64,000 nucleotides of DNA from Arthrobacter pascens (lineage in GTDB: Bacteria > Actinomycetota > Actinomycetes > Actinomycetales > Micrococcaceae). The stretch spans positions 248,001-312,000 of the forward strand of contig NZ_JAFHKT010000148.1 in NCBI RefSeq assembly GCF_017052465.1, written 5' to 3'. The notes under the pieces were generated by a model. It saw only the letters and a list, made by a program, of their open reading frames with translations, was not told the DNA's origin and ran no database searches. Below are positions 23,477 through 31,770 of the stretch, one piece after another; positions within the stretch are counted from its first letter, which is position 1; every line of letters begins with the position of its first letter. The position numbers and the translations under genes are program-made.

Positions 23477-24909
23477 CCGCCACCATGATCAAGGAATTCC
23501 GGCTCCCCGATCTCGGCGAAGGCCTGACCGAATCCGAAATCGTCAGCTGGAAAGTGAATGTTGGAGACACCGTAAGCCTGAACCAAATCATCGCCGAAGT
23601 GGAGACCGCCAAGGCCGTGGTGGAACTTCCCTCGCCGTTCGCCGGCGTGATCACCGCCCTGCACGAGCAGCCGGGCACCGTGGTGGAGGTCGGCAAACCG
23701 ATCGTTTCCTTCGAGGTGGAGGGCGACGCCGGCGGGCAGCCTGCCGCCGCCGCCGAAAGCGTGGCGCCCCCTGCCAAGAGGGAACCGAACCTCGTGGGGT
23801 ACGGCGCCGTCGTCGAAAGCACCGGCCGTCCCGTGCGCCGGCAGCGCAACTTCGCCGCAGCGCCACCGGTGGTTGAGCCTGTCGAAACCGGGCCTGTCGA
23901 AACCGGACGCCCGGTGGTTGAGCCTGTCGAAACCGGGCCTGTCGAAACCGGACGCCCGGTGGTTGAGCCTGTCGAAACCCGGCCTGTCGAAACCACAACC
24001 GACGAACGCCCCCGTTCCACTCCGCCGGTGCGGAAGCTCGCCAAGGACCTTGGCGTGGCGCTGGAGGATGTCCGGGGCACCGGCCCCGGCGGCCTCATTA
24101 CCCGTGACGATGTACGGAATTTCGTGGGCGGCGAGGGCCTGCCTGCAGCGTCCGAGGAGCCCGTGGCTGCTGCGGGGCAACCCCAGCGCGCCGTGCCAGG
24201 GCAGGGCGAACGCGAAACGCGCACGCCTATCAAGGGGGTCCGCAAGCTCACGGCGGCAGCCATGGTCTCGAGTGCGTTCACTGCTCCGCATGTCACGGAA
24301 TTCCTCACCGTTGACGTCACCCCGGCCATGGAACTGCTGGCCCGGCTCAAGTCAGGCAAGGCGTTCGCCGGGCTCAAGCTCACGCCGCTCACGCTGGTGG
24401 CCAAGGCCGCGCTGCTTGCCCTGCGGCACAACCCCACGCTTAACTCCAGGTGGGACGAGGACAGCCAGGAGATCGTGCAGTTCAACTACGTCAACCTCGG
24501 GATCGCGGCGGCCACACCCCGCGGCCTCATGGTGCCCAACATCAAGGAAGCGGACAGGTTGACACTGGCCGAGCTCTCGGCTGCGCTGACGGAGCTGACC
24601 GAGACCGCCCGGGCCGGGAAGACGGGCCCGGCGGATCTCACCGGCGGCACCATCTCGATCACCAATATCGGCGTGTTCGGCATCGACGCCGGCACGCCCA
24701 TCCTCAACCCGGGCGAGGCCGCCATCCTGGCCATGGGTGCCGTGCGGAAGATGCCGTGGGAATACCAGGACCAGATCGCCCTCAGGCAGGTCATGACCCT
24801 CAGCCTCTCCTTCGACCACCGGCTGGTGGATGGGGAGCAGGGCTCAAGGTTCCTGGCGGATCTCGGCGCACTCCTGGCGGACCCCGGCATGGCGCTGGCG
24901 ATGGCCTGA
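23473..24909 (+). CDS. bkdC: Branched-chain 2-keto acid dehydrogenase E2 (dihydrolipoyl acyltransferase)
   Basis: A 478-aa E2. It has one lipoyl domain (residues about 6-85, lipoylated K47 in ETAKAVV), a linker, a peripheral-subunit-binding domain (about 180-216, VRKLAKDLGVALEDVRGTGPGGLI), and a catalytic domain ending in SFDHRLVDG with active-site H449 and D453. The linker carries three 15-residue repeats (132-176) encoded by a DNA repeat described separately. The complex needs an E3 (lipoamide dehydrogenase), which is not in this window and is probably shared. ATG at 23473 overlaps bkdB. Confidence 0.93.
   Translation: MTATMIKEFRLPDLGEGLTESEIVSWKVNVGDTVSLNQIIAEVETAKAVVELPSPFAGVITALHEQPGTVVEVGKPIVSFEVEGDAGGQPAAAAESVAPPAKREPNLVGYGAVVESTGRPVRRQRNFAAAPPVVEPVETGPVETGRPVVEPVETGPVETGRPVVEPVETRPVETTTDERPRSTPPVRKLAKDLGVALEDVRGTGPGGLITRDDVRNFVGGEGLPAASEEPVAAAGQPQRAVPGQGERETRTPIKGVRKLTAAAMVSSAFTAPHVTEFLTVDVTPAMELLARLKSGKAFAGLKLTPLTLVAKAALLALRHNPTLNSRWDEDSQEIVQFNYVNLGIAAATPRGLMVPNIKEADRLTLAELSAALTELTETARAGKTGPADLTGGTISITNIGVFGIDAGTPILNPGEAAILAMGAVRKMPWEYQDQIALRQVMTLSLSFDHRLVDGEQGSRFLADLGALLADPGMALAMA
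23866..24000 (+). repeat. Three 45-bp tandem repeats within bkdC
   Basis: Units at 23866-23910, 23911-23955 and 23956-24000 encode PVVEPVETGPVETGR twice, then a diverged copy ending RPVETTT. Each unit contains GCCTGTCGAAACC twice, once inside GGTTGAGCCTGTCGAAACC. From memory, GGTTGAGCCTGTCGAAACC-like strings are common dispersed (REP-like) repeats in Arthrobacter and relatives, so this linker may come from such an element captured in frame. Confidence 0.85.
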
Positions 24910-24964
24910 CCCGGCACCGGACAGCCCGCACGGGCCACCCTGCACGGACCACCCTGCACAAAAG

Positions 24965-25020
24965 CGGCCCCGGCCCTCATAACCGCTGTTGACCAGCGAC
25001 GGTTAAGCGGGCCGGGGCCG
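24965..25020 (-). terminator. Stem-loop terminator between bkdC and the TetR gene
   Basis: CGGCCCCGGCCC (24965-24976) pairs with GGGCCGGGGCCG (25009-25020), with an inner AACCG/CGGTT pairing. On the minus strand it is followed by CTTTTGTG, which suits the TetR gene. On the plus strand there is no T-run, so termination of bkd here would be weak or Rho-assisted. Confidence 0.7.
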
Positions 25021-25062
25021 TCTGTGCGGGGGTTGGGGTGCGGGCTGGGCGTGGGGGAGGGG

Positions 25063-25740
25063 CTAGGCCGGTGCCGTCAGGGCCGCCAGCGCCATGTTCT
25101 CCAGCAGCGGGCGGGCCGACTTGATGGCCATCCTGCGGCCATGGTTCCGGACGGAGTGGGGCGTGGAGTTGATCAGGCCGAAGGTCGCATGCGCCCGCAT
25201 CCGGAGGTCGGCCGTGTCCGTTTCGCTGTGGATGCCGGCAAGAACATCAACCCAGAGCTCCACGTAGCTGCGCTGGAGTGCCCGGACCTGCGCCTGGTCG
25301 TCCGCGGAGAGGTTGCTGAAGTCCCTGTCCTGGACGCGGATGACGTCCGGGTTGCTCAGGGCAAAGTCCACGTGGAACTGCACCAGCCGGGCCAGGGCTG
25401 ACGCCGGGTCGCCCGCAGCCGCCACCACGCTCTGGCCGCCGTCGAGCAGGTCCTGGCTGACGCTGAGCAGCAGGGCGCCCAGCACGGCCTGTTTGCCGGG
25501 GAAATGGCGGTACACGGCGGGTCCGCTGACGCCTGCCGCGGCGCCCAGGTCCTCCAGGGACACCCGGTTGAAACCGTTGACGGCAAAGAGGGATGCAGCG
25601 GCGGACAGCAGCGCCTGCCGCCGCGTTTCCTTGGCGCGGCTGCGCTGTGTCGCCCCGGTGGCGTGGGCGCCCCCGGCCAAGGCCTCGGGGGGTGCGGCGG
25701 GGTCGTCCCCGGCAAGCCTGTCCTGCTCTGTGATCGGCAC
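25063..25740 (-). CDS. TetR-family regulator, divergent to the leucine operon
   Basis: A 225-aa repressor-type protein. After about 35 disordered residues, the HTH reads RRQALLSAAASLFAVNGFNRVSLEDLGAAAGVSGPAVYRHFPGKQAVLGALL, a complete TetR N-domain. The C-terminal ligand domain (about 90-225) has SNPDVIRVQDRDFSNLS and RRMAIKSARPLLENMALAAL. The GTG at 25740 has GGAGG just upstream. It faces accD1, and two GTTA-N8-TAAC palindromes lie between them, so it probably represses the operon and itself until an acyl-CoA intermediate binds. Confidence 0.9.
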   Translation of the reverse strand: MPITEQDRLAGDDPAAPPEALAGGAHATGATQRSRAKETRRQALLSAAASLFAVNGFNRVSLEDLGAAAGVSGPAVYRHFPGKQAVLGALLLSVSQDLLDGGQSVVAAAGDPASALARLVQFHVDFALSNPDVIRVQDRDFSNLSADDQAQVRALQRSYVELWVDVLAGIHSETDTADLRMRAHATFGLINSTPHSVRNHGRRMAIKSARPLLENMALAALTAPA

Positions 25741-25779
25741 ATTTCCTCCTCGAACCAGCAAACTCTAACAAGCCGCGGG

Positions 25780-25795
25780 TGTGTTGGACATCACA
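25780..25795. promoter_or_regulatory. CRP/GlxR-like site before accD1
   Basis: TGTGT-TGGACA-TCACA matches TGTGA-N6-TCACA at nine of ten positions. It directly abuts the first TetR-type palindrome (25796). This suggests joint control of the leucine operon by carbon status and by a pathway-specific repressor. Confidence 0.42.
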
Positions 25796-25837
25796 GTTAA
25801 TAGAGACTAACCTAAATCTCAGTTACACGGCACTAAC
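25796..25837. promoter_or_regulatory. Two GTTA-N8-TAAC operators for the TetR regulator
   Basis: GTTAATAGAGACTAAC (25796-25811) and GTTACACGGCACTAAC (25822-25837) are 16-bp imperfect palindromes whose centres are 26 bp apart, in the divergent TetR/accD1 gap. The same GTTA-N8-TAAC core recurs at 6742-6757 before the glutaryl-CoA-dehydrogenase-like gene. Confidence 0.65.
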
Positions 25838-25889
25838 CGAAAGTGGCCGGCCCGGTTCTCCGGGCCGTGCCCGGGAACGGAAGCGGTCA

Positions 25890-27497
25890 ATGGAGACACT
25901 CGCCAGCCGGCTGGATCCCACCAGCGAGGCCTTTGAAGCCAACAGCCTTGCGCAGCAGGCGCTCGCGGGCGACCTGCGGAAGCGCCTCGCGGAGGCAGCC
26001 CTGGGAGGACCGGCAAAGTCCCGTGAGCGCCACGTGGCCCGCGGCAAGCTGCTCCCACGGGAACGCATCGACCAGCTCCTGGACGACGGCAGCCCCTTCC
26101 TGGAGATCGCGCCGCTCGCTGCCAACGGCATGTACAACGACGATTCACCGGGCGCCGGCGTGATCGCGGGCATCGGGCTGGCCCACGGCCGCCAGGTCCT
26201 GGTCATCTCCAACGACGCCACGGTCAAAGGCGGCACCTACTATCCGATGACCGTGAAGAAGCACTTGCGGGCCCAGGAGATCGCGCTGGAAAACCGGCTG
26301 CCCTGCATCTACCTCGTGGATTCCGGCGGAGCCTTCCTCCCCAAGCAGGACGAGGTGTTCCCGGACAAGGAGCACTTCGGCCGGATCTTCTACAACCAGG
26401 CCAAGATGTCAGCGGCCAAGATTCCGCAGATTGCGTCCGTCATGGGCTCCTGCACCGCCGGAGGCGCCTATGTGCCTGCCATGAGCGATGAAACCGTCAT
26501 CGTCAGGAACCAGGGGACCATCTTCCTGGGCGGGCCCCCGCTGGTGAAGGCCGCCATCGGCGAGATCGTCACCGCCGAGGAACTGGGCGGCGGCGACGTC
26601 CACTCGAGAATCTCCGGCGTCACCGACCACCTCGCCGAAAACGATGAGCATGCCCTGCAGATTGTCCGGGACGTCGTCGCCACGCTGCCCCGGCCCGCCG
26701 CGCCCGCCTGGGATGTGGGCACCGCCGTCGAGCCCGTTGTTGATCCGGGGGAGCTCTACGGTGCCGTCCCCACGGACGTCAACGCGCAGTACGACGTCCG
26801 TGAGGTCATCGCCCGGCTCGTCGACGGCAGCAGGTTCCACGAGTTCAAGAAGAACTACGGCACCACCCTCGTGACCGGATTCGCCAGGCTGCACGGCCAT
26901 TCCGTGGGCATCGTGGCCAACAACGGCGTGCTCTTCAGCGAGTCCTCGCTCAAGGGCGCGCACTTCATCGAATTGTGCGACCAGCGCGGTATTCCCCTGA
27001 TCTTCCTGCAGAACATCTCCGGCTTCATGGTGGGCAAGGACTCAGAACAGGGCGGCATCGCCAAGAACGGGGCCAAGATGGTCACCGCCGTCGCCACGGC
27101 GCGCGTGCCCAAGCTGACCGTGGTGATCGGCGGATCCTTTGGCGCCGGCAACTACTCCATGTGCGGCCGCGCCTACTCACCGCGTTTCCTGTGGATGTGG
27201 CCGGCGAGCCGCATCTCCGTGATGGGCGGCAACCAGGCCTCCAGCGTGCTGGCCACCGTGAAGCGCGACCAGTACGAGGCCGCCGGCCAGGAATGGTCCG
27301 CCGAGGACGAGGAAGCGTTCAAGGCCCCCATCCGGCAGCAGTACGAGGACCAAGGCAGCCCCTACTACTCCACCGCCCGCATCTGGGACGACGGCGTGAT
27401 CGACCCCGCGGACACCCGCACCGTGCTGGGACTGGCGCTCGACGTCGTCTCCCGCGCCCCGTTGCCGGAGACTTCCTTCGGCCTCTTCCGGATGTGA
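25890..27497 (+). CDS. accD1: Acyl-CoA carboxylase beta subunit (methylcrotonyl-CoA carboxylase type)
   Basis: A 535-aa carboxyltransferase, the usual length of methylcrotonyl-CoA carboxylase beta. Visible blocks are ARGKLLPRERIDQLLDDGSPFLE, LVDSGGAFLPKQDEVFPDKEHFGRIFYNQA, SCTAGGAYVPAMSDE, IFLGGPPLVKAA and GSFGAGNYSMCGRAY, with oxyanion-hole glycines in both halves. It carboxylates 3-methylcrotonyl-CoA in leucine breakdown, matching M. tuberculosis AccD1. ATG at 25890 was chosen; the longer frame overlaps the operators. It heads a seven-gene operon with short gaps. Confidence 0.92.
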   Translation: METLASRLDPTSEAFEANSLAQQALAGDLRKRLAEAALGGPAKSRERHVARGKLLPRERIDQLLDDGSPFLEIAPLAANGMYNDDSPGAGVIAGIGLAHGRQVLVISNDATVKGGTYYPMTVKKHLRAQEIALENRLPCIYLVDSGGAFLPKQDEVFPDKEHFGRIFYNQAKMSAAKIPQIASVMGSCTAGGAYVPAMSDETVIVRNQGTIFLGGPPLVKAAIGEIVTAEELGGGDVHSRISGVTDHLAENDEHALQIVRDVVATLPRPAAPAWDVGTAVEPVVDPGELYGAVPTDVNAQYDVREVIARLVDGSRFHEFKKNYGTTLVTGFARLHGHSVGIVANNGVLFSESSLKGAHFIELCDQRGIPLIFLQNISGFMVGKDSEQGGIAKNGAKMVTAVATARVPKLTVVIGGSFGAGNYSMCGRAYSPRFLWMWPASRISVMGGNQASSVLATVKRDQYEAAGQEWSAEDEEAFKAPIRQQYEDQGSPYYSTARIWDDGVIDPADTRTVLGLALDVVSRAPLPETSFGLFRM

Positions 27498-27504
27498 GCC
27501 TGCA

Positions 27505-29724
27505 GTGACCAGTCCAGCAGTTACCAGCAAAGCAATGACCAATCTGTTCCACACCGTCCTGGTGGCCAACCGCGGAGAGATCGCCTGCCGCGTGATCCGG
27601 ACGCTGCGGGCCTTGGGTATCCGCTCGGTCGCCGTCTACAGCGATGCCGACGCCGGTGCCCGGCACGTGCGCGAAGCGGACGCTGCCGTGCGGATCGGGC
27701 CGGCAGCCGCGGCGGAGAGTTACCTCAACATTGAGGCGATCATCCGGGCCTGCAAGGACAGCGGCGCCCAGGCGGTGCACCCCGGCTACGGATTCCTGAG
27801 CGAGAACGTCGAGTTCGCCCGCGCGCTGGCCTCGGCCGGCATCGCCTTCATCGGTCCGGGCGTCGAGTCCCTGGATGTCATGGGGGACAAGATCCGTTCC
27901 AAGAACCATGTTGCGGGCTACGGCGTCCCGGTTGTTCCCGGCATCGCCGAACCCGGCCTGACGGACGGGCAGCTGGCCGAGGCTGCGGCGGGTGTCGGCT
28001 TTCCGCTGCTCATCAAGCCGTCCGCCGGCGGCGGGGGCAAGGGCATGCACATCGTGGAGCGCCCGGAAGACCTCTCCGCCACCCTGGCCACGGCCCGGCG
28101 CGTGGCAGCCGGTGCGTTTGGCGACGACACACTGTTCCTGGAACGCCTGGTCGCGGCTCCCCGGCACATCGAGGTCCAGGTCCTGGCTGACACCCATGGC
28201 AACGTCATCCATCTCGGCGAGCGCGAATGCTCCCTGCAGCGCCGGCACCAGAAGGTGATTGAGGAAGCACCGTCGCCGCTGCTGGAATCCCTGAAGGACG
28301 GGGGCGCCACGCGTGCGCGCATCGGTGAAGCGGCGTGCCAGGCGGCCCGCAGCGTGCACTACACCGGGGCCGGAACGGTCGAGTTCCTCGTCTCGGACAA
28401 CGCCCCGGACGAGTTCTTCTTCATGGAGATGAACACCCGCCTCCAGGTGGAGCACCCCGTCACGGAAATGGTCACCGGAGTGGATCTCGTGGAGTGGCAG
28501 GTGCGCATCGCCGCCGGTGAGGTGCTCACCGTGGCGCAGGACGACGTCGTGCTGAACGGCCATGCCGTGGAGGCGCGCGTGTACGCCGAAATTCCGGAGC
28601 GGAACTTCCTCCCGTCCTCAGGCGAAGTGGTACTGCTCGATGAACGCGGCACTGTCTTTGGGGCGATGCCGGATGCCGGGGCCCGCCAGGCTCCGGCGGA
28701 CGGGAACATCCGCATCGACTCCTCGCTGCTGCAGGGGCTGGACATCACCAGCGACTACGACCCCATGCTGTCCAAGGTCATCGCCTGGGGCCAGGACCGC
28801 CAGTCGGCGCTCGACCGGCTGGACGCGGCGCTGGCCCGGTACACCGTTCTCGGGGTGGGAACCAACGTGGAGTACCTGAGGCTCCTGATCAACGACGACG
28901 ACGTCCGGGCCGGCCATCTGGATACCACGCTGATCGACCGCAAGATGCCGGGCCTCTCGTTCCGGACCGCGGGCGACCCCGAGCTCATAGCCGCCGCCAT
29001 GCAGTTCTGGGTCCGGGACAAGGGCACGGCGGGCGTAGCTTCCCCCTGGGACAGTGTCCGCGGCTGGCGGCTGGGCCGTGCGGCGGCCCGGAGGATGAGT
29101 TTCGGCCTCCCGGGCGGGGCCATTGCCACCGCCGCGGTCATCTGGCTTGGTGACAGTGACCATGACCCCGGCCACGTCCTGGTCCGCGTCAACGACGGGC
29201 CCGAACACGAGGTCCGCGTCCTGGGGCTTACCGGCGAGTCCATTCACCTCGACATCGACGGGCAGCAGCGCATCTTCGCCCTCGGGTGCCACTGGGAGGG
29301 CCACCCCGGGGACGGCCGCCCGCAGGCCGTCTACGTGGGGAGCGGAGGCTGGGGCTGCGGGCTGGACGTACTCAGCAGGGAGGCCCGCCTCGAGCGTGTG
29401 CTGGCCGCCATCGAGAGGGAAGCCGGTGCGGCCGACCCCGAAGTCCGTTCACCCATGCCGGGGACCGTCGTCTCGGTGTCCGTGGACAACGGCGACGCCG
29501 TGGCGGCCGGACAGGTGCTCCTCTCCGTGGAGGCCATGAAGATGGAGCACCAGCTCGTCGCGGAGGTGCCCGGCACAGTTCACATCACGGTGAAGATCGG
29601 AGACCTGGTGAAGGCAGAGCAGGTGCTGGCCACCATCCACGCCGAACCGGCCTCCCACGGCGACGAACCACCCACCCAAGAACCAGCCACCCAAGAACCA
29701 GCCAATGAACGTAAGGGAGCCTAG
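27505..29724 (+). CDS. accA1: Acyl-CoA carboxylase biotin-bearing alpha subunit
   Basis: A 739-aa two-function subunit. Residues about 12-460 are biotin carboxylase (VANRGEIACRVIRT, ATP-grasp loop KPSAGGGGKGM, FMEMNTRLQVEHPVTE). A linker follows, then a biotin carrier domain (about 640-715) with the biotinylated K679 in EAMKMEH. It supplies carboxybiotin to AccD1. The last 20 residues are a low-complexity tail (PPTQEPATQEPANE) outside the fold. The GTG at 27505 lies 7 bp after accD1; a second start, ATG 27535, lacks a ribosome-binding site. It matches AccA1/MccA of leucine catabolism. Confidence 0.93.
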   Translation: MTSPAVTSKAMTNLFHTVLVANRGEIACRVIRTLRALGIRSVAVYSDADAGARHVREADAAVRIGPAAAAESYLNIEAIIRACKDSGAQAVHPGYGFLSENVEFARALASAGIAFIGPGVESLDVMGDKIRSKNHVAGYGVPVVPGIAEPGLTDGQLAEAAAGVGFPLLIKPSAGGGGKGMHIVERPEDLSATLATARRVAAGAFGDDTLFLERLVAAPRHIEVQVLADTHGNVIHLGERECSLQRRHQKVIEEAPSPLLESLKDGGATRARIGEAACQAARSVHYTGAGTVEFLVSDNAPDEFFFMEMNTRLQVEHPVTEMVTGVDLVEWQVRIAAGEVLTVAQDDVVLNGHAVEARVYAEIPERNFLPSSGEVVLLDERGTVFGAMPDAGARQAPADGNIRIDSSLLQGLDITSDYDPMLSKVIAWGQDRQSALDRLDAALARYTVLGVGTNVEYLRLLINDDDVRAGHLDTTLIDRKMPGLSFRTAGDPELIAAAMQFWVRDKGTAGVASPWDSVRGWRLGRAAARRMSFGLPGGAIATAAVIWLGDSDHDPGHVLVRVNDGPEHEVRVLGLTGESIHLDIDGQQRIFALGCHWEGHPGDGRPQAVYVGSGGWGCGLDVLSREARLERVLAAIEREAGAADPEVRSPMPGTVVSVSVDNGDAVAAGQVLLSVEAMKMEHQLVAEVPGTVHITVKIGDLVKAEQVLATIHAEPASHGDEPPTQEPATQEPANERKGA

Positions 29725-29726
29725 CT

Positions 29727-30902
29727 ATGGCCGATTTTGAGCTCAGCGAGGAATACCAGGACCTCAGCAACACCGTGCGCGAGTTTGCCGACGAGGTGGT
29801 TGCGCCGGTCTCGGCCAAGCACGATGAGGAACACAGCTTTCCGTATGAGGTTGTCTCGCAGATGGCGGACATGGGCCTGTTCGGCCTGCCGTTCCCCGAG
29901 GAGTACGGCGGCATGGGCGGGGACTACTTCGCCCTGGCCCTCGCGCTGGAACAACTGGGCCGCGTTGACCAGTCCGTGGCCATCACTCTGGAAGCCGGAG
30001 TGTCCCTCGGCGCCATGCCGATCCACCGTTTCGGGACCGAGGCGCAAAAGGAGGAGTGGCTGCCGCTGCTCGCCTCGGGCAAGGCGCTCGCCGCGTTCGG
30101 CCTGACCGAGCCGGAGGCCGGCTCGGACGCCGGCGGCACGAAGACCACGGCCAGGCTGGAAGGCGGCGCAGACGAAAAAAACTGGGTCATCAACGGCAAC
30201 AAGGAATTCATCACCAACTCGGGCACCGACATCTCCCGGCTGGTGACCGTGACCGCAGTGACCGGCCAGCAGGAGCGCAAGGACGGGAGCGTCAAGAAGG
30301 AAATCTCCACGATCCTGGTGCCCACCGACACGCCCGGCTTCACGGCGCAGAAGGCCTACAACAAGGTCGGCTGGAACGCCTCGGACACGCATCCCCTGAC
30401 CCTCAAGGATGTCCGCGTCCCCGAGGCCAACCTCCTCGGCGTGCAGGGCCGCGGCTACGCGAACTTCCTGTCCATCCTCGATGAGGGACGCATCGCCATC
30501 GCGGCCCTGGCCACCGGCGCCGCGCAGGGCTGCGTGGATCTCTCCGTCCGCTATGCCAAGGACCGCAGCGCTTTCGGGAACAACATCGGCAAGTACCAGG
30601 CCATCGCCTTCAAGATCGCCCGCATGCAGGCACGCGCCCACACGGCCCGCCTGGCGTACTACGACGCCGCCGCCCGGATGCTTGCCGGGAAGCCGTTCAA
30701 GACCCAGGCGGCCATAGCTAAGATGGTCGCAGGCGAGGCGGCCATGGACAATGCGAGGGATGCCACCCAGGTATTCGGCGGCTATGGCTTCATCAACGAG
30801 TTCACCGTGGCACGCCACTACCGCGACTCCAAGATCCTTGAAGTCGGGGAGGGCACCACGGAGGTTCAGCTGATGCTGATCGCCCGGGAACTCGGGCTCT
30901 AA
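29727..30902 (+). CDS. Acyl-CoA dehydrogenase (FadE19 / isovaleryl-CoA dehydrogenase-like)
   Basis: A 391-aa FAD enzyme that would oxidise isovaleryl- or other branched-chain acyl-CoA to the enoyl-CoA. It has FGLTEPEAGSDAGG and ITNSGT in the FAD/substrate loops, the RSAFGNNIGKYQAIAFKIARM segment, and the C-terminal GEGTTEVQLMLIAREL. A Glu is present at the MCAD-type base position in GEGTTE, so it is not of the classic IVD type that keeps its base in helix G. AAGGGAG lies before the ATG, 2 bp after accA1. Position and type match Rv2500c. Confidence 0.9.
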   Translation: MADFELSEEYQDLSNTVREFADEVVAPVSAKHDEEHSFPYEVVSQMADMGLFGLPFPEEYGGMGGDYFALALALEQLGRVDQSVAITLEAGVSLGAMPIHRFGTEAQKEEWLPLLASGKALAAFGLTEPEAGSDAGGTKTTARLEGGADEKNWVINGNKEFITNSGTDISRLVTVTAVTGQQERKDGSVKKEISTILVPTDTPGFTAQKAYNKVGWNASDTHPLTLKDVRVPEANLLGVQGRGYANFLSILDEGRIAIAALATGAAQGCVDLSVRYAKDRSAFGNNIGKYQAIAFKIARMQARAHTARLAYYDAAARMLAGKPFKTQAAIAKMVAGEAAMDNARDATQVFGGYGFINEFTVARHYRDSKILEVGEGTTEVQLMLIARELGL

Positions 30903-30946
30903 ACGGCCCGGTGGCCGAGTCTGTCTGGACCCTGAAAGGATCAATG

Positions 30947-31768
30947 ATGATTGACAAGGTTGTTGCCAGCGCCGACGATGCGGTCGCCGATATTTCCGAC
31001 GGCGCCTCGCTGGCTGTCGGGGGTTTTGGTCTTTGCGGGATCCCGGTGGCGCTGATCGACGCGCTCCACCGCCGCGGAACCAGGGAACTGGAAACGGTGA
31101 GCAACAACTGCGGCGTGGACGACTGGGGCCTCGGAATCCTGCTCCGCGACGGGCGCATCCGACGGACTGTCAGTTCCTATGTCGGGGAAAACAAAGAGTT
31201 CGCCCGCCAGTACCTTGCCGGTGAACTCGAGGTGGTGCTCACTCCGCAGGGAACGCTCGCCGAAAAGCTGCGTGCCGGCGGCGCAGGCATCCCCGCCTTC
31301 TACACGAAAGCGGGCGTCGGCACCCAGGTTTCCGACGGCGGCCTGCCGCAGAAGTACGACGCCGACGGCGGCATTGCGGTCGCCTCCGCTCCCAAGGAGG
31401 TGCGCAGCTTCAACGGGGTGGACTACGTCCTTGAGGAATCCCTCGCTCCCGACTTCGGCTTGGTTCACGCCTGGAAGGGTGACCGCCACGGAAACCTGGT
31501 CTTCCACGCCACTGCCATGAACTTCAACCCGCTCTGCGCCATGGCCGGACGGATCACCATCGCCGAGGTGGAAGAGCTGGTGGAACCGGGGGAGCTGGAC
31601 CCCGAGCACGTCCACCTTCCCGGAATCTTCGTGCAACGTGTCGTGGTGGCGCCGCAGGGCGAGAAACGCATCGAAAAAAGGACGGTGGCACTGTCTGCAC
31701 CATCCACCCCGTCACCATCCAACTCTGCACCATCCACGACGGGTATCACCGATCAGGCAGGAGCGTAG
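30947..31768 (+). CDS. scoA: 3-oxoacid CoA-transferase subunit A
   Basis: A 273-aa class I CoA-transferase alpha subunit. GGFGLCGIPVALIDAL is the conserved glycine loop. ELETVSNNCGVDDWGLGILL, GTLAEKLRAGGAGIPAFYTKAGVGT and LVHAWKGDRHGNLVF follow the family order. It probably transfers CoA between succinyl-CoA and acetoacetate at the end of leucine breakdown, or onto itaconate. About 25 C-terminal residues (SAPSTPSPSNSAPSTT) are a low-complexity tail. ATG at 30947 has AGGA six bases upstream, better spaced than the ATG at 30944. Confidence 0.9.
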   Translation: MIDKVVASADDAVADISDGASLAVGGFGLCGIPVALIDALHRRGTRELETVSNNCGVDDWGLGILLRDGRIRRTVSSYVGENKEFARQYLAGELEVVLTPQGTLAEKLRAGGAGIPAFYTKAGVGTQVSDGGLPQKYDADGGIAVASAPKEVRSFNGVDYVLEESLAPDFGLVHAWKGDRHGNLVFHATAMNFNPLCAMAGRITIAEVEELVEPGELDPEHVHLPGIFVQRVVVAPQGEKRIEKRTVALSAPSTPSPSNSAPSTTGITDQAGA

Positions 31769-31770
31769 CC

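Noticed and set aside
23866..24000. The bkdC tandem repeats as a CRISPR array
   Set aside because: The units are contiguous with no unique spacers and are in frame within a coding sequence.
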